A DNA stretch of 64,000 bases, taken from contig OX940862.1 in NCBI GenBank assembly GCA_954871525.1, positions 42,897,732-42,961,731 on the forward strand. Reading direction: 5' to 3'. A program made the translations under genes and the position numbers. Numbering within the stretch: the stretch's first letter is position 1; the number at the start of each line of letters is the position of its first letter. The DNA is from Parietaria judaica (Eukaryota > Streptophyta > Magnoliopsida > Rosales > Urticaceae). The notes under the pieces were generated by a model that worked only from the letters and a program-made list of their open reading frames with translations, was not told the origin of the DNA and did not search any database. This document shows, in pieces, positions 11,101-20,941 of the stretch.

Positions 11101-12818
11101 ATATTAAAAATACTGTCAACCAGTTACAAACCCAATCTCTTAAAGATTAAGGTTGCGTTTTATTAAATTGATTGGGAAACCAGTTTTACAATTTGGTTTG
11201 GGAAATCAGCCTGAGAATTCAGTCAACCAAACTAGTTTGGGAATTTAATTTTTGAAACAATGTTTGGTTAGTCTTTTGTTACTCTATGGTTGAACTTAAA
11301 TGAAAAAAAATTGTAATAAAATGCAATTAATGTCAATAAAAGGAAAGTATGTTTTATTTGAGAATAATATCTATTGATATTATGCTGAAAAAGTATTTTC
11401 CATAATACAAAAGTTATTCATATTTCATGACTCTAATTAGATGTTTATATAATGTAATATAGAGTAGTAATTCAATTTCAACAATTTTGTTAGTATTTAA
11501 TTATATACATAATTGAAGTATATTTGTTAATATGATAGTAATATCATTAAAATATCTAATTATATATAAAATTAATTTTAATAATTTAATTATAAGAGTT
11601 AATTTTATAACTAATATCTTATATATAATATGATTATATTATAGAATGATAATAAATTTTTATAGTTTTATTTTGTACGATTAGTTGAAGACCAAAACAG
11701 AAAACAACTTCAAGTTTTTTTTTTTTTGGTTTCCTTCATTAAAATTTTAGTGATCTCGGAGATCATTATGAGAAAAAAGAGGCAACTGGTAACCAAACAT
11801 GGTCTGCGAAACCAATATGACACTCTTTGAAACCAAAACTAGAAATTGGTCTCGCAAACCATAGCCAAACGTCACGTTTTTTTAATGTTTATTGGCTCTT
11901 TTTTTCATTCATCAAAGCTCTCTTAAATAAAGCATGCAATAACAACCTAATGGGCCGGACGGGCCCGACCTAAATAACCCGAAGATCGATAAACTCGAAA
12001 CTGAAATAATAAAAATACCGGCCAACACTCACAAACCCAATCTCTTGGAGATTAAGTTTTGAATGTTTATTGGCTGCCTTTTTTCATTCATCAAAGCTCT
12101 CTTAAGTAGAGCATGCAATTACAACCTAATGGGATCGGACCGGGCCCGACCTAATAAACCTTAAAACATAAATAGCTCACTTAATTAATTACCTAACACT
12201 TCACGTCACCTAATAAACCTAAACGACATAATTAATTCAAACGACTTAATCCCAAAATCCAGGGCCATATCACTTCTCCGCTTCACTCTTTGTACGAATA
12301 TTACGACATAATTAAAAATATTTCACGAATGTTGAGCTATTTGCTGTACGTAACTACATATATATAGGTTAAGTCATGCATGCAAGTCAACTGTAAACTA
12401 AGTTTTAATTATATTGTTTTATTTTCAGGCATTTCCTAAATTGAATGTGTTGACTTTATCAGGGCTGAATAATGAAAGTTTATTTCCGGATTTTGTAATT
12501 AACATGCAAAAGCTTGAAACGTTTGAAGTTTCAAATTGCAACATGTTGAAGTATCTGTTCTCTTTTACTATGGCCAAAAGTCTTGTGAACCTTATGACAC
12601 TACGAGTCAGTGAATGCAATGAGATGGAAGCCATAGTAGCGAGAAAGGAATCGGACAGACATGATTGGGCGCCCAACATATTCCCTAGGCTGTACGAGCT
12701 TCGTCTTCATAACCTTCCGACTCTCGAGCGCTTGTGTTTGGGATCTGATGAACGAGTGCTATTAAACAATCCAACAAAACATGTTGTTGATTGTCCCAAA
12801 TTGAAGACATTTTTTTGA
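5171..12818 (+). CDS. CC-NBS-LRR disease-resistance protein (NLR), three coding exons
   Basis: Exons are 5171-7903, 10745-11044 and 12429-12818, all joined in phase 0, giving about 1140 residues. The start is ATG 5171 (MDCLIGPVIDKV); the frame is open 18 bases upstream but without an ATG. The N-terminal ~150 residues form the coiled-coil part. The NB-ARC domain follows: P-loop GMGGVGKT (about 180-187), kinase-2 LIILDDLWD (about 256-264), RNBS-B KILMTSRSR (about 284-292), GLPLAI (about 346) and an MHD-type motif read as LHD (about 472-474). The rest is leucine-rich repeats of the At4g27190/RPS2 type, with exons 2 and 3 each adding LRRs. Such proteins sense pathogen effectors in the cell and trigger defence. 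No frameshift or stop interrupts the model. The introns are transposon-rich. An NLR relic of the same type lies at 28.6-30.4 kb. Confidence 0.88.
8219..8545. mobile_element. AT-rich MITE family A, copy 2 (NLR intron 1)
   Basis: Starts gggcgttatagccaaac and shares the 'ccaatgttttaattaatatt' and 'attaacgtgtattaac' phrases with the copies at 1798 and 63246. The right end is missing or decayed. Confidence 0.5.
8640..10105 (-). mobile_element. solo-LTR-like insertion in NLR intron 1
   Basis: A GC-richer, about 1.4-kb island inside an AT-rich intron. On the minus strand it contains phrases usual in plant Gypsy-type LTRs, such as a 'gaactacgtgggacctgatt' type string near 9110-9130. There is no protease, RT or integrase coding. 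The exact ends and target duplication could not be fixed, so 'solo LTR' is an inference. A tataaata motif lies at about 9630. Confidence 0.45.
9290..9445. repeat. short tandem repeats (~60 bp) inside the solo-LTR-like insert
   Basis: The phrase 'gagggcgccttaacctgaca' with 'gaga.(g/a)ctccttg' and 'cttgtcgaggttgg' recurs about three times with few changes. Confidence 0.6.
10745..11044 (+). CDS. NLR exon 2 (LRR exon)
   Basis: A 300-base exon between the acceptor tttttccag and the donor ACG|GTAATT. It encodes exactly 100 residues, beginning VAFPQLNRL and ending DTLFNKT. The 'FPxL...' opening and 'LFNKT' close are typical of repeated phase-0 LRR exons in this NLR class. Confidence 0.75.
11069..12170. 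repeat. tandem duplication within NLR intron 2
   Basis: Two units share 'ccgaagatcgataaactcga', 'cacaaacccaatctctt' and 'attcatcaaagctctctta'. Unit 1 is split by the 11152-11876 insertion; unit 2 begins near 11978. Without the insert the period is about 180 bases. Confidence 0.6.
11152..11876. mobile_element. ~725-bp non-autonomous element in NLR intron 2
   Basis: It interrupts one unit of a local tandem duplication. The sister unit near 12050 reads straight through (gattaagttttgaatgttta), whereas here the insert separates 'gattaa' from 'tttttttaatgttta'. The ends are roughly inverted (gttgcgttt versus gtgacgttt), and the interior carries complementary ggaaacca/tggtttcc motifs. It has no coding capacity. 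A truncated relative lies at 1480-1797. Confidence 0.5.
12429..12818 (+). CDS. NLR exon 3 (terminal LRR exon)
   Basis: Begins AFPKLNVLTLSGL directly after the acceptor attttcag and ends VDCPKLKTFF before TGA at 12816-12818. It adds 129 residues of LRR. Its middle is closely matched by the relic at 28585-28790. A Copia element begins only about 100 bases after the stop, so the 3' UTR is probably altered. Confidence 0.72.
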   Translation, partial: AFPKLNVLTLSGLNNESLFPDFVINMQKLETFEVSNCNMLKYLFSFTMAKSLVNLMTLRVSECNEMEAIVARKESDRHDWAPNIFPRLYELRLHNLPTLERLCLGSDERVLLNNPTKHVVDCPKLKTFF

Positions 12819-12920
12819 TAAGAAACGAGAGAGATCACAACGAACGACGCGAATTTATTCAGTACAGAAAAAAGTAAGTGATCATATTTTGTCTCGTACT
12901 TTTTCCCAGCGATTCATGTG

Positions 12921-13221
12921 TATAAAACGTAAGTAATGACACATTCATGTTATTATTATTATATTTACTTACTTGAAAGCCAAGTTTAGTTAAGGGCATA
13001 ATTTTTGAAGTTTGAGGAGTCTATATAAACCACTCAATTGCTTGTATTTATTTTCATCTCCCACCCATGTAATTGATCTCTTCATTAAATAAGAGAAACA
13101 ATATTTCCCACTCTCTTTCTTTATCTCTCTATTGTATACATATTCAATACAAATATCACAGTGCTAGTGCCTATTGTCGTTTGAGTGTTCTTTCGGGAAC
13201 GATCATGTTTATGATCTAACA
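12921..13221 (+). repeat. 5' LTR of Copia element 1
   Basis: A 301-base direct repeat of 17771-18075. It contains a TATA motif (ctatataaac, from 13021) that would be the element's promoter. It starts TATAAAACG and ends CTAACA. Confidence 0.92.
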
Positions 13222-13222
13222 T

Positions 13223-13235
13223 TTGGTATCAGAGC
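13223..13235 (+). other. primer-binding site of Copia element 1
   Basis: TTGGTATCAGAGC, one base after the 5' LTR. This matches the initiator-methionine tRNA 3' end used by most plant Copia elements. Confidence 0.88.
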
Positions 13236-13377
13236 AAGGTTATTGGCTTCGTTGACAGGTCTCTTGAAAGTCTTAGTATGCTCTGTGGTTGCGGTTCCGA
13301 CTGATCTTCCACATCAGAAACGATTTCCTGATATTTTTTTGTGAGATTTTTCTTTGTGTCGAGGTACCGCCAACACG

Positions 13378-16300
13378 ATGGGTGATCTCCAAGTTGTCGG
13401 AGGAATCAAGAAACTCAACAGCACCAACTATAGCACATGGGCAACATGCATGATGTCCTATTTGCAAGGGCACGACCTTTGGGAGGTCGTCGGCGGAAGC
13501 GAAACTACGCCGCCGGAGGAAGATGCTAATGGCACCTTGCGGAAATGGAGAATCAAAGCAGGCAAAACGATATTTGCCTTAAAGACCACCGTTGAAGAAG
13601 AGATATTAGAGCCCATTCGGAACGACAAGACGCCAAAAGAAGCATGGGAGACGTTCGTGACGCTCTTCTCAAAGAAGAATGATGCGATGCTACAGCTCTT
13701 GGAGAACGAGCTGCTATCAATCTCACAACGCGACGTGACGATTGCTCAGTATTTTCACAAGGTCAAGTCGATATGTCGTGAGATTAGCGATCTCGATCCG
13801 AAGTCTGTCATCGGAGAGGCTCGTATGAAGAGGATCATCATTCACGGCTTGAGATCGGAGTACCGAAGCTTCGTGATTGTTGTACAAGGATGGCCTGTTC
13901 AACCATCACTTATGGAGTTTGGGAATTCGCTAGCAAGTCAAGAAGCGATGGCTAAGCAAATGGGTGGCGTCACGGTGAAGAATGAAGATGAGAAGCACCT
14001 CCTGCTGACGCATGAAGAATGGGTGGCCAAGCAGAAGAAGAATCATGGAGCTGAGTCTTCTTCAAGCTCGCCGAGTCGTGGCGGGTACGGCGGAGATATC
14101 CGAGCACGTGGTAGAGGCCGAGGACAAAGGCGAGGTCGTGACATGCGAGGTCGCGGCAGTAGCTCATCCCGCCAGGAAGGCACCACGGCCCGAAGAGACA
14201 AGAGCACGCTGAAGTGCTACAATTGTCAGAAGATCGGGCACTATGCATCGGAATGCCGCAGTAGGAAGCACGCCAACGAAGCGAATCTGACAAGATTCCA
14301 AGAAGACGAGCAAATGTTGATGTTTGCCCAGCAGGAGATGAACGTTGAAGTGAGGAGAGAGGAGGAGACGAGCGTCGAACGCGAGAGCGACGCTGAGCCC
14401 GGGCGAGAAGCGGTCAGAGAGAAGACCGACCTGGAGGAGCCAGTCGACGTGAAGTCGAGCCCGGAGCCCGAGCTGACGATGGCCGAGAAAAGGCCCAGCT
14501 CGGAGAAGATGGCCGAAGAGACGGTCATGCTTATCGAGGACAAGGTTATTGCGAACCTCCTCGTAAACGGAGAGAATAATGTCTATACCGACGTATGGTA
14601 TTTAGACAATGGTGCGAGCAACCATATGACGGGAGACCGAGCTAAGTTTAAAGAGCTCGACGAAAATACCAAAGGGAACGTGAAGTTCGGCGATGAATCG
14701 ATCGTCGAAATCAGAGGCAGAGGGTCGATCCTGTTCCAATGCAAGAATGGAAACCAACGCCTACTGACCCAGGTGTACTACATCCCAAAACTGAAGAGTA
14801 ACATCATCAGTCTTGGTCAGATGACAGAGGTCGGCAACACGGTGGTGATGGCTGGCGCATACCTGAAGATGTGGAACCAAAGCGGTGCCCTGTTGATGAA
14901 GGTGAAGAGAACGCCGAACAGGCTGTACAAGATACTCCTGCAGACGGGCCAACCCGTCTGCTTAATGGCGTCTCTAGCAGACCCAGCTTGGTTGTGGCAC
15001 GCACGACTTGGGCACGTAAATTTCTACGCCCTCAAGATGATAGGCGACAAAGAGATGGCCTTTGGGGTACCGAATATTGAACACCCCGACCAGCTATGTG
15101 AATGTTGTATGGTCGCGAAACAGGCAAGAGTGCCATTTCCTATCAAGGCCAAGTTCCGAGCAGAGCGACCCCTTCAACTAGTGCACGCTGACCTGTGTGG
15201 TCCAATCAGCCCAGCAACCCTAGCTGGCAACAAGTACTTCTTTTTGCTTGTTGATGATTACAGCCGATGGATGTGGGTGTACACGCTCAAAGAGAAGGCA
15301 GGAGCCTTTGAAGTCTTCAAAAAGTTCAAGCGGCTCGTGGAGAACCAGTCAGGATATAGGCTGAAGACTTTGCGAACAGACCGTGGAGGAGAGTTCACGT
15401 CTGAGAAGTTCGCCGACTACTGCGGAGAAGAAGGTGTAGAGCGACACATCACCGCACCGTACACGCCCCAGCAGAACGGCGTGGCAGAGAGACGGAATCC
15501 AACCGTCATGGACACTGCAAGGAGCTTGTTGAAAAGCATGCACGTTCCAGCGAACTTCTGGGGAGAAGCAGTACGTCACGCGGTTTACTTGTTGAACCGC
15601 TTGCCGACGAAGGCGGTAGGAGAGCGCACCCCTTACCAAGCATGGAAAGGGAAGAAACCTCATCTGGAGCATTTAAAGGTGTTCGGGTGCACCGCACATG
15701 TGAAGAGTGTGGGACCACACCTCAAGAAGCTCGATGATCGGAGTCAACCGATGGTGTACCTTGGCGCCGAAGAAGGGAGCAAGGCACACAGGTTTTACGA
15801 CCCCCGACGCGGCAAAGTGCATGTAAGCAGAGACGCCGTGTTCGAAGAGGGAAAGAAGTGGGATTGGCACGACAAGAACGGAAAGCTTGAACAGAACTCA
15901 GTGGAGTTTATCCTCGAAGACAAAGAGGCGGTCGAGCAGATTGAGGGAGAGAGTCCCTTCCAGGGGCTTGCAACGCCCAGCTCGACGGAAACCAGTTCGT
16001 CTAGAACCAGCTCACCACCAGGCTCGCCCAACCCAGGATCAGGAATGAGCACTCAAATCCCACTGACAGCTAGTTTGGGAGGAACCAGCTCGGGAGACTC
16101 TTCAATCAAGGACGGACCCAGAGGGTTCCGTACCCTGTCTAACGTCTACGAAGAAGCCCAGGAACTTGATTTGAGCCTAGAAGAGCTCTTGCTGGTGAGC
16201 ACTGAGTTAGAGTCCATTGAGAAGAATGGCAATGCGTGGCAGCCACCGAGAAAGAATGGCAAGAAGCGATGAAACGAGAGTTAGAGTCCATTGAGAAGAA

Positions 16301-17782
16301 TCAGACGTGGGAGCTAGTCGACCTTCCAAAAGGTCACAAATCCATTGGTCTGAAGTGGGTTTACAAGCTCAAGAAGGATTCAGAAGGAAAAATCCTCAAG
16401 CATAAGGCCAGATTGGTCGCAAAGGGCTATGTACAGAAACAGGGAATAGACTTTGAAGAGGTCTTTGCTCCCGTAGCCAGACTCGACACGGTCAGGCTAA
16501 TCCTAGCCCTTGCAACTCACCGAGGCTGGAAAATCCATCACCTGGACGTCAAATCGGCGTTTTTGAATGGAGAACTGGAAGAAGAAGTCTACGTAGCTCA
16601 ACCGGAAGGCTTCATCAACAAGACCGCAGAGCACAAGGTGTACAAGTTGTCAAAAGCTCTTTATGGCCTGCGACAAGCACCACGAGCATGGAATACTCGA
16701 CTCGACAGGAGTATGAAGAGTCTCGGTTTCAAGAAGTGCTCCCAGGAGCAAGCGGTCTATATGAGGAACTCAGGAAATGAGGCCCTCATCGTCGGTGTGT
16801 ACGTCGACGATCTGATCGTGACCGGATCCAGTGCAAAAGCCATTGATGGATTCAAGAAGCAAATGATGAAGGAGTTCGACATGAGCGATCTCGGACTACT
16901 CTCGTACTACCTCGGCATCGAGGTCGATCAGAAAAATGAATGCGTCAAGCTGAAGCAGACGGCCTACGCGAAGAAGATTCTGAAACAATTCAAGATGGCG
17001 GATTGCAACCCGAGCAAGTATCCGATGGAACCAAAGTTAAAACTCGGGAAAGACGCAGATGGAACCCCGGTGGATCCCACGGAGTATAGACGTGTCGTCG
17101 GGTGTCTCAGGTACCTAACCCATACCCGACCAGACATCTCATATGCAGTTGGCATAGTGAGTCGTCATATGGAGAAGCCTACCGGTGTACACCAGCAGGC
17201 TGTGAAGAACATCCTTCGTTATGTAATGGGAACGACGAGCTACGGGATCCAGTACGGACGAGGAAGTGGAGCAGAAGAACTAGTCGATTTTACCGACAGT
17301 GATCTAGCCGGTGATGTCGATGGCCGAAAGAGTACCAGAGGAATGGCGTTTTACCTCAACGGCAATCTGATCACCTGGCAGTCACAAAAGCAGAAAATTG
17401 TGGCCTTATCGTCTTGCGAAGCGGAGTTTATGGCAGCGAACGCAGCAGCATGTCAAGTGTTATGGCTCAAAAATTTATTGAGCGAAGTGACTGGAGCCGA
17501 GCAGAAGCCATTGACTCTTTACGTCGACAACAAGTCTGCGATCGCACTGATGAAAAACCCGGTTTTCATGGACGTAGCAAGCACATCGACACTCGCTTTC
17601 ACTTCATTCGCGAGTGTGTGGAGAAGCGAGAGATCATCGTGGAATTCGTTAGAACCAGTGAGCAACGAGCTGACATCCTCACCAAGGCCCTAGCTCGAGT
17701 CAAGTTCGCAGAGATGAGAGAGTTACTCAGCGTGAAGAACCTCGAGCTACGTCATGCTTACGGGGGAGAATATAAAACGTAA
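13378..17782 (+). pseudogene. gag-pol polyprotein of Copia element 1, frameshifted
   Basis: The start is ATG 13378 (MGDLQVVGG). Domains in order: gag, RNA-binding zinc knuckle CYNCQKIGHYASEC (about 280), protease with LDNGAS (about 408), GAG-pre-integrase, integrase core with the D,D,E residues in DLCGP / RTDRGGEF / GVAERRN, reverse transcriptase with YVDDL, and RNase H (TDSDLAGD). The frame is lost near 16204-16301, where 'gagttagagtccattgagaa' occurs twice 74 bases apart, and again near 17567, where one C appears missing. The final frame closes at 17782, just inside the 3' LTR. It is disabled as a single polyprotein. Confidence 0.88.
17759..17770 (+). other. polypurine tract of Copia element 1
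   Basis: A purine run (acgggggagaa) lies immediately before the 3' LTR, the expected start of plus-strand DNA synthesis. Confidence 0.8.
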
Positions 17783-18075
17783 GCAATGACAAATTCATAT
17801 TATTATTATATTTACTTACTTGAAAGCCAAGTTTAGTTAAGGGCATAATAGGTAATTTTTGAAGTTTGAGGAGTCTATATAAACCACTCCATTGCTTGTA
17901 TTTATTTTCATCTCACACCCGTGTAATTGATCTCTTCATTAAATAAGAGAAACAATATTTCCCACTCTCTTTCTTTATCTCTCTATTGTATACATATTCA
18001 ATACAAATATCACAGTGCTAGTGCCTATTGTCGTTTGAGTGTTCTTTCGGGAACGATCGTGTTTATGATCTAACA
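17771..18075 (+). repeat. 3' LTR of Copia element 1
   Basis: 305 bases. Compared with the 5' LTR it has a 7-base extra segment (aggtaat-type, near 17850) and a shorter ATT repeat. It is followed by the ATGTG target duplication. Confidence 0.92.
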
Positions 18076-18109
18076 ATGTGTACGTTTTCGAATTAGAAGA
18101 GAATGTGTA

Positions 18110-20400
18110 ATTTTCTAAGAGATTAGTTCCTCATTTTGCATAATCATTAGTAGGATTCATAATTTTTTCAATCGGGCAAAGAACAGGAAAGGCCTCATAC
18201 AAATGCACCACCACGCGCGCGCGCCGCCACCGTCTGTCCGGCAAGACGTGGCGTGGCGGGGCGGGGTGGGGTGGAGTGAGGTGCAAACATATTATTTTTT
18301 GCCAAAATTTTAAATAGTATATTTGCCAAATTCCACTAAAAATCTGGTTTTCAGCGAAATTCCAACCATTTTTTGCAATTTTTATTCACAAAAACGTCAC
18401 TTCCAACCGCTTGTAGCATGGATTTTCGTGAAAATAGTAAAAAAAACAGCAAAACGACGAGGTTTTTGTTTCACATACCTCAAAAAAACAAAAGTCGGTT
18501 GGTTTTTTCATGGAAAACCGCAAAATTTAATACCTTGGTATTAGGTATTCGTTAACTAATAATATAATTCCTGTTGTAGTCGACGTGTCGGGATTTTTAG
18601 CCATACCTCTGCTGAAGGCTGCGTGATTGAAACCACCCCCAACATTTTAAAAATTGCACTAATAGTACTAAAATATTTTAAATTTATGTACAGAAACCCC
18701 CCCCCCCCCTCGCAAAATAAAGCTCTAGTCGAATTTTCTCCAAATTTACAATATAACTTGAATCATGTTCATTTTAGAAATATTTAATGTTGTATTTTGA
18801 CGTTGTATTTATCACGTAAATTTAATGAAAAAAATTTGAACCCCCCTGTCTCTGAATCCTGGTTCCGCCACTGATTAGAGGTAAACCGTATCCTTCTTCA
18901 CTCACCATTTGTTCTAACAAATAATTTTATTTGTTAGATATGTAAGCTCAAATAAAATTAGCTTATATATTTTATAACTGTCAGGATAGCTGATTTTATT
19001 TCAGTTTCCAACATAAGATGATCAGATTTATATATTAATATATATATACCTTATATTATAATGTGAAGAAGAAGAAGATTGTCCAGAAATTATCACAAAA
19101 TACCATTTGTTTCATTTTATATATAATTCCAAATTGTAGGTTCACCACATCAGTGCTTCGGATTAGTAAATTACTTTTAAAGTTAAATTGATAAATATAC
19201 TAGATTTAACGGTTTTATATAATTTATATATAAAAAAAAAAGTAGCTTGCTTTTTTTCTTCGAAACTTACGCACTTGTGATTTAACATATTTAATTTCAT
19301 AGGATGGTTTTTCTCCTCGGCTTGCGGAAGCTTCACGGTTATGGTCGGTGATTTGTATTAAGTCGGATTGTGTGGGAGTGATTAAAACTCTAATTAGGAA
19401 GTTCATTCCTCTTTTTTATTTGATATTCATCGGTTAAAGATTGGCTGGAGTTTGTTCCGCCAAGTATTAAGTGTTTGTTTTTGAAGGATTTCGATTGTAA
19501 AAAGGGAGTTCGGACCCTTGTTCCAGACGTTGGCTTGACTGTTGTTATAAATAATTCGATGTGGAGTACTCTTCTCTCTTGAGCCGTACCCGTTTGGGGG
19601 ACTCGGAGGGTTTGATGAGGATCGACTTTCAAAAGAAAAAACGCAACTAGACCTTTCTATTCAGCAGGGACTTTTGACACCCCATCTATATGAACATGTT
19701 GATCTTATTACCATTGTTATTTCTCTAATGGAAGGACTATTTTTTAAGTCGTTGGCTCTTACCATTCACTGCAGCCAAGGATACAATCCGACCATCACAT
19801 TTAATTGAATATCTTCTACCATTTTCCAATTTCCAAAAATCATATAATAGACTGACTATTAATTGATTGGTAGAATATATTGTAGAAATGGTAGCGCGAA
19901 TTGTATCTAAGTTTTAGCAAACGAAGTGTTCATGTGCCAAAGATTTGCAGCGATCGAAGTACCCAAGTTACTTACAAAATGCTATTCCATGACCCTAATA
20001 GCATATTAAATAGTGCACGTGAGCTCAATTGGACGTTTTCAAAGGCATTGAAAAGCTCCAACATTCATATGCTTGAACCAGTTCTTGCACGTCGCTTGCG
20101 ACATTACGTTCGAATTTCGGACATCTCCATTCTTTCCACACAAAAATTACTTAAGACGAGTTCCATTTCGTCTGTTTTTTCTCTCTAGAAATAAAAACCG
20201 ACAAAAAACATTATTTTCGAGATAATTGTAAAATGTCATCATGAAGTAGGCACCTTATAAACAACGAGAAATGTGTATATTCTAGCGTGGCTTTCTCCCA
20301 TTTTGTTTACACAGGCTAGTATTGATGCATATCATTGCTCGCCTCATAATCGGCGAAAAATGTATCAACATGAGGACATCGATAAGCTATCGGTAATTAT
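18110..20400. repeat. duplicated block, copy 1, left part
   Basis: Homologous, in the same order, to 36880-39000 and in part to 30600-31500. Shared landmarks include 'tttagccatacctctgct', 'ccttcttcactcaccatttg', 'gtgaagaagaagattgtcc' and 'cgatcgaagtacccaagtta'. The exon-like peptide at 18580 (VGIFSHTSAEGCVI) is cut off by foreign sequence at about 18638. The stretch 18190-18540 replaces an exon found in the other copies. A GC-only patch (cgcgcgcgc) lies near 18215. The block continues after the nested Copia element at 25774. Confidence 0.7.
18638..18873. mobile_element. insert with a GGTTCCGCCACTG end
   Basis: Compared with the third block copy, about 75 bases are replaced here by about 235 bases ending ctggttccgccactg, the complement of a 'cagtggcggaaccag' terminus seen again at 60315. 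It includes a 13-base C run near 18697. The left end is not defined, so the event may be insertion plus deletion. Confidence 0.4.
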
Positions 20401-20941
20401 TGTTGGATCCCAAACCACGGATCTGCGAATAACACTAGTAATCACCACGAATCAAACGAACTTCAAAACACGAATTTGGGAGAAGAATTTCTCTGATTAA
20501 TATTGAAGGCAATTACAAAGATAACTCGAAAAACTTAATGGACTCACACTCTACTCTTAACTCTTAATTTACAGAGTACACTGCTAGGTTTATATAGGCC
20601 TCACATTGGCAAAAACCCTAGCTAACAGAATCGCACTAAATCAGGAAACTACCCTAAATAATCTCGCCAAATCTTTGCTTGCTCCTCAAGCTACGCGCTT
20701 TCCTTTCTGGGTAGACTTTCCCTTTTCTTCCCGGACAGTCTTTCTGTCCCCGAGCTGACCTGCTCGTATGCTCCGGGCTGAGCTTGCCTTCTATGCGGAC
20801 TCTCTTCATGTGTTCACCCGAGCTGGGCTGAACGTCTGTCCGTCCTTTGTTCTGGTCTGTACCCGGGCTGACTTCTCGCAAGTCTTTCTGCCCGTCTTAG
20901 CTTCTGGTCGTCATCCGGACTAAGTCAAGCTTAAGCTCACA
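20401..20941 (-). repeat. 3' LTR of Copia element 2
   Basis: A 541-base direct repeat of 25228-25768. It is preceded on the minus strand by the polypurine tract (gggggagaat, 20942-20951). Confidence 0.93.

Larger units (their letters stand above)
12921..18075 (+). mobile_element. Copia LTR retrotransposon, element 1 (5155 bp)
   Basis: Complete structure: 5' LTR 12921-13221, primer-binding site, gag-pol, polypurine tract, 3' LTR 17771-18075. A 5-bp target duplication ATGTG flanks it (12916-12920 and 18076-18080). The domain order protease-integrase-RT-RNase H identifies Copia (Ty1). The LTR ends are TA...CA, a non-canonical form. The LTRs differ by roughly eight substitutions and two short indels, so it is not brand new. 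Two frameshifts break the polyprotein. It lies about 100 bases past the NLR stop codon in the same orientation. Confidence 0.93.

Noticed and set aside
13970..16052. Minus-strand frames of 60-107 codons in Copia element 1
   Set aside because: Shadows of the GC-richer gag-pol frame.
18200..18280. GC-rich patch as a possible CpG-island promoter
   Set aside because: Simple CG and GGGGT runs inside a decayed duplicated block, with no gene start following.
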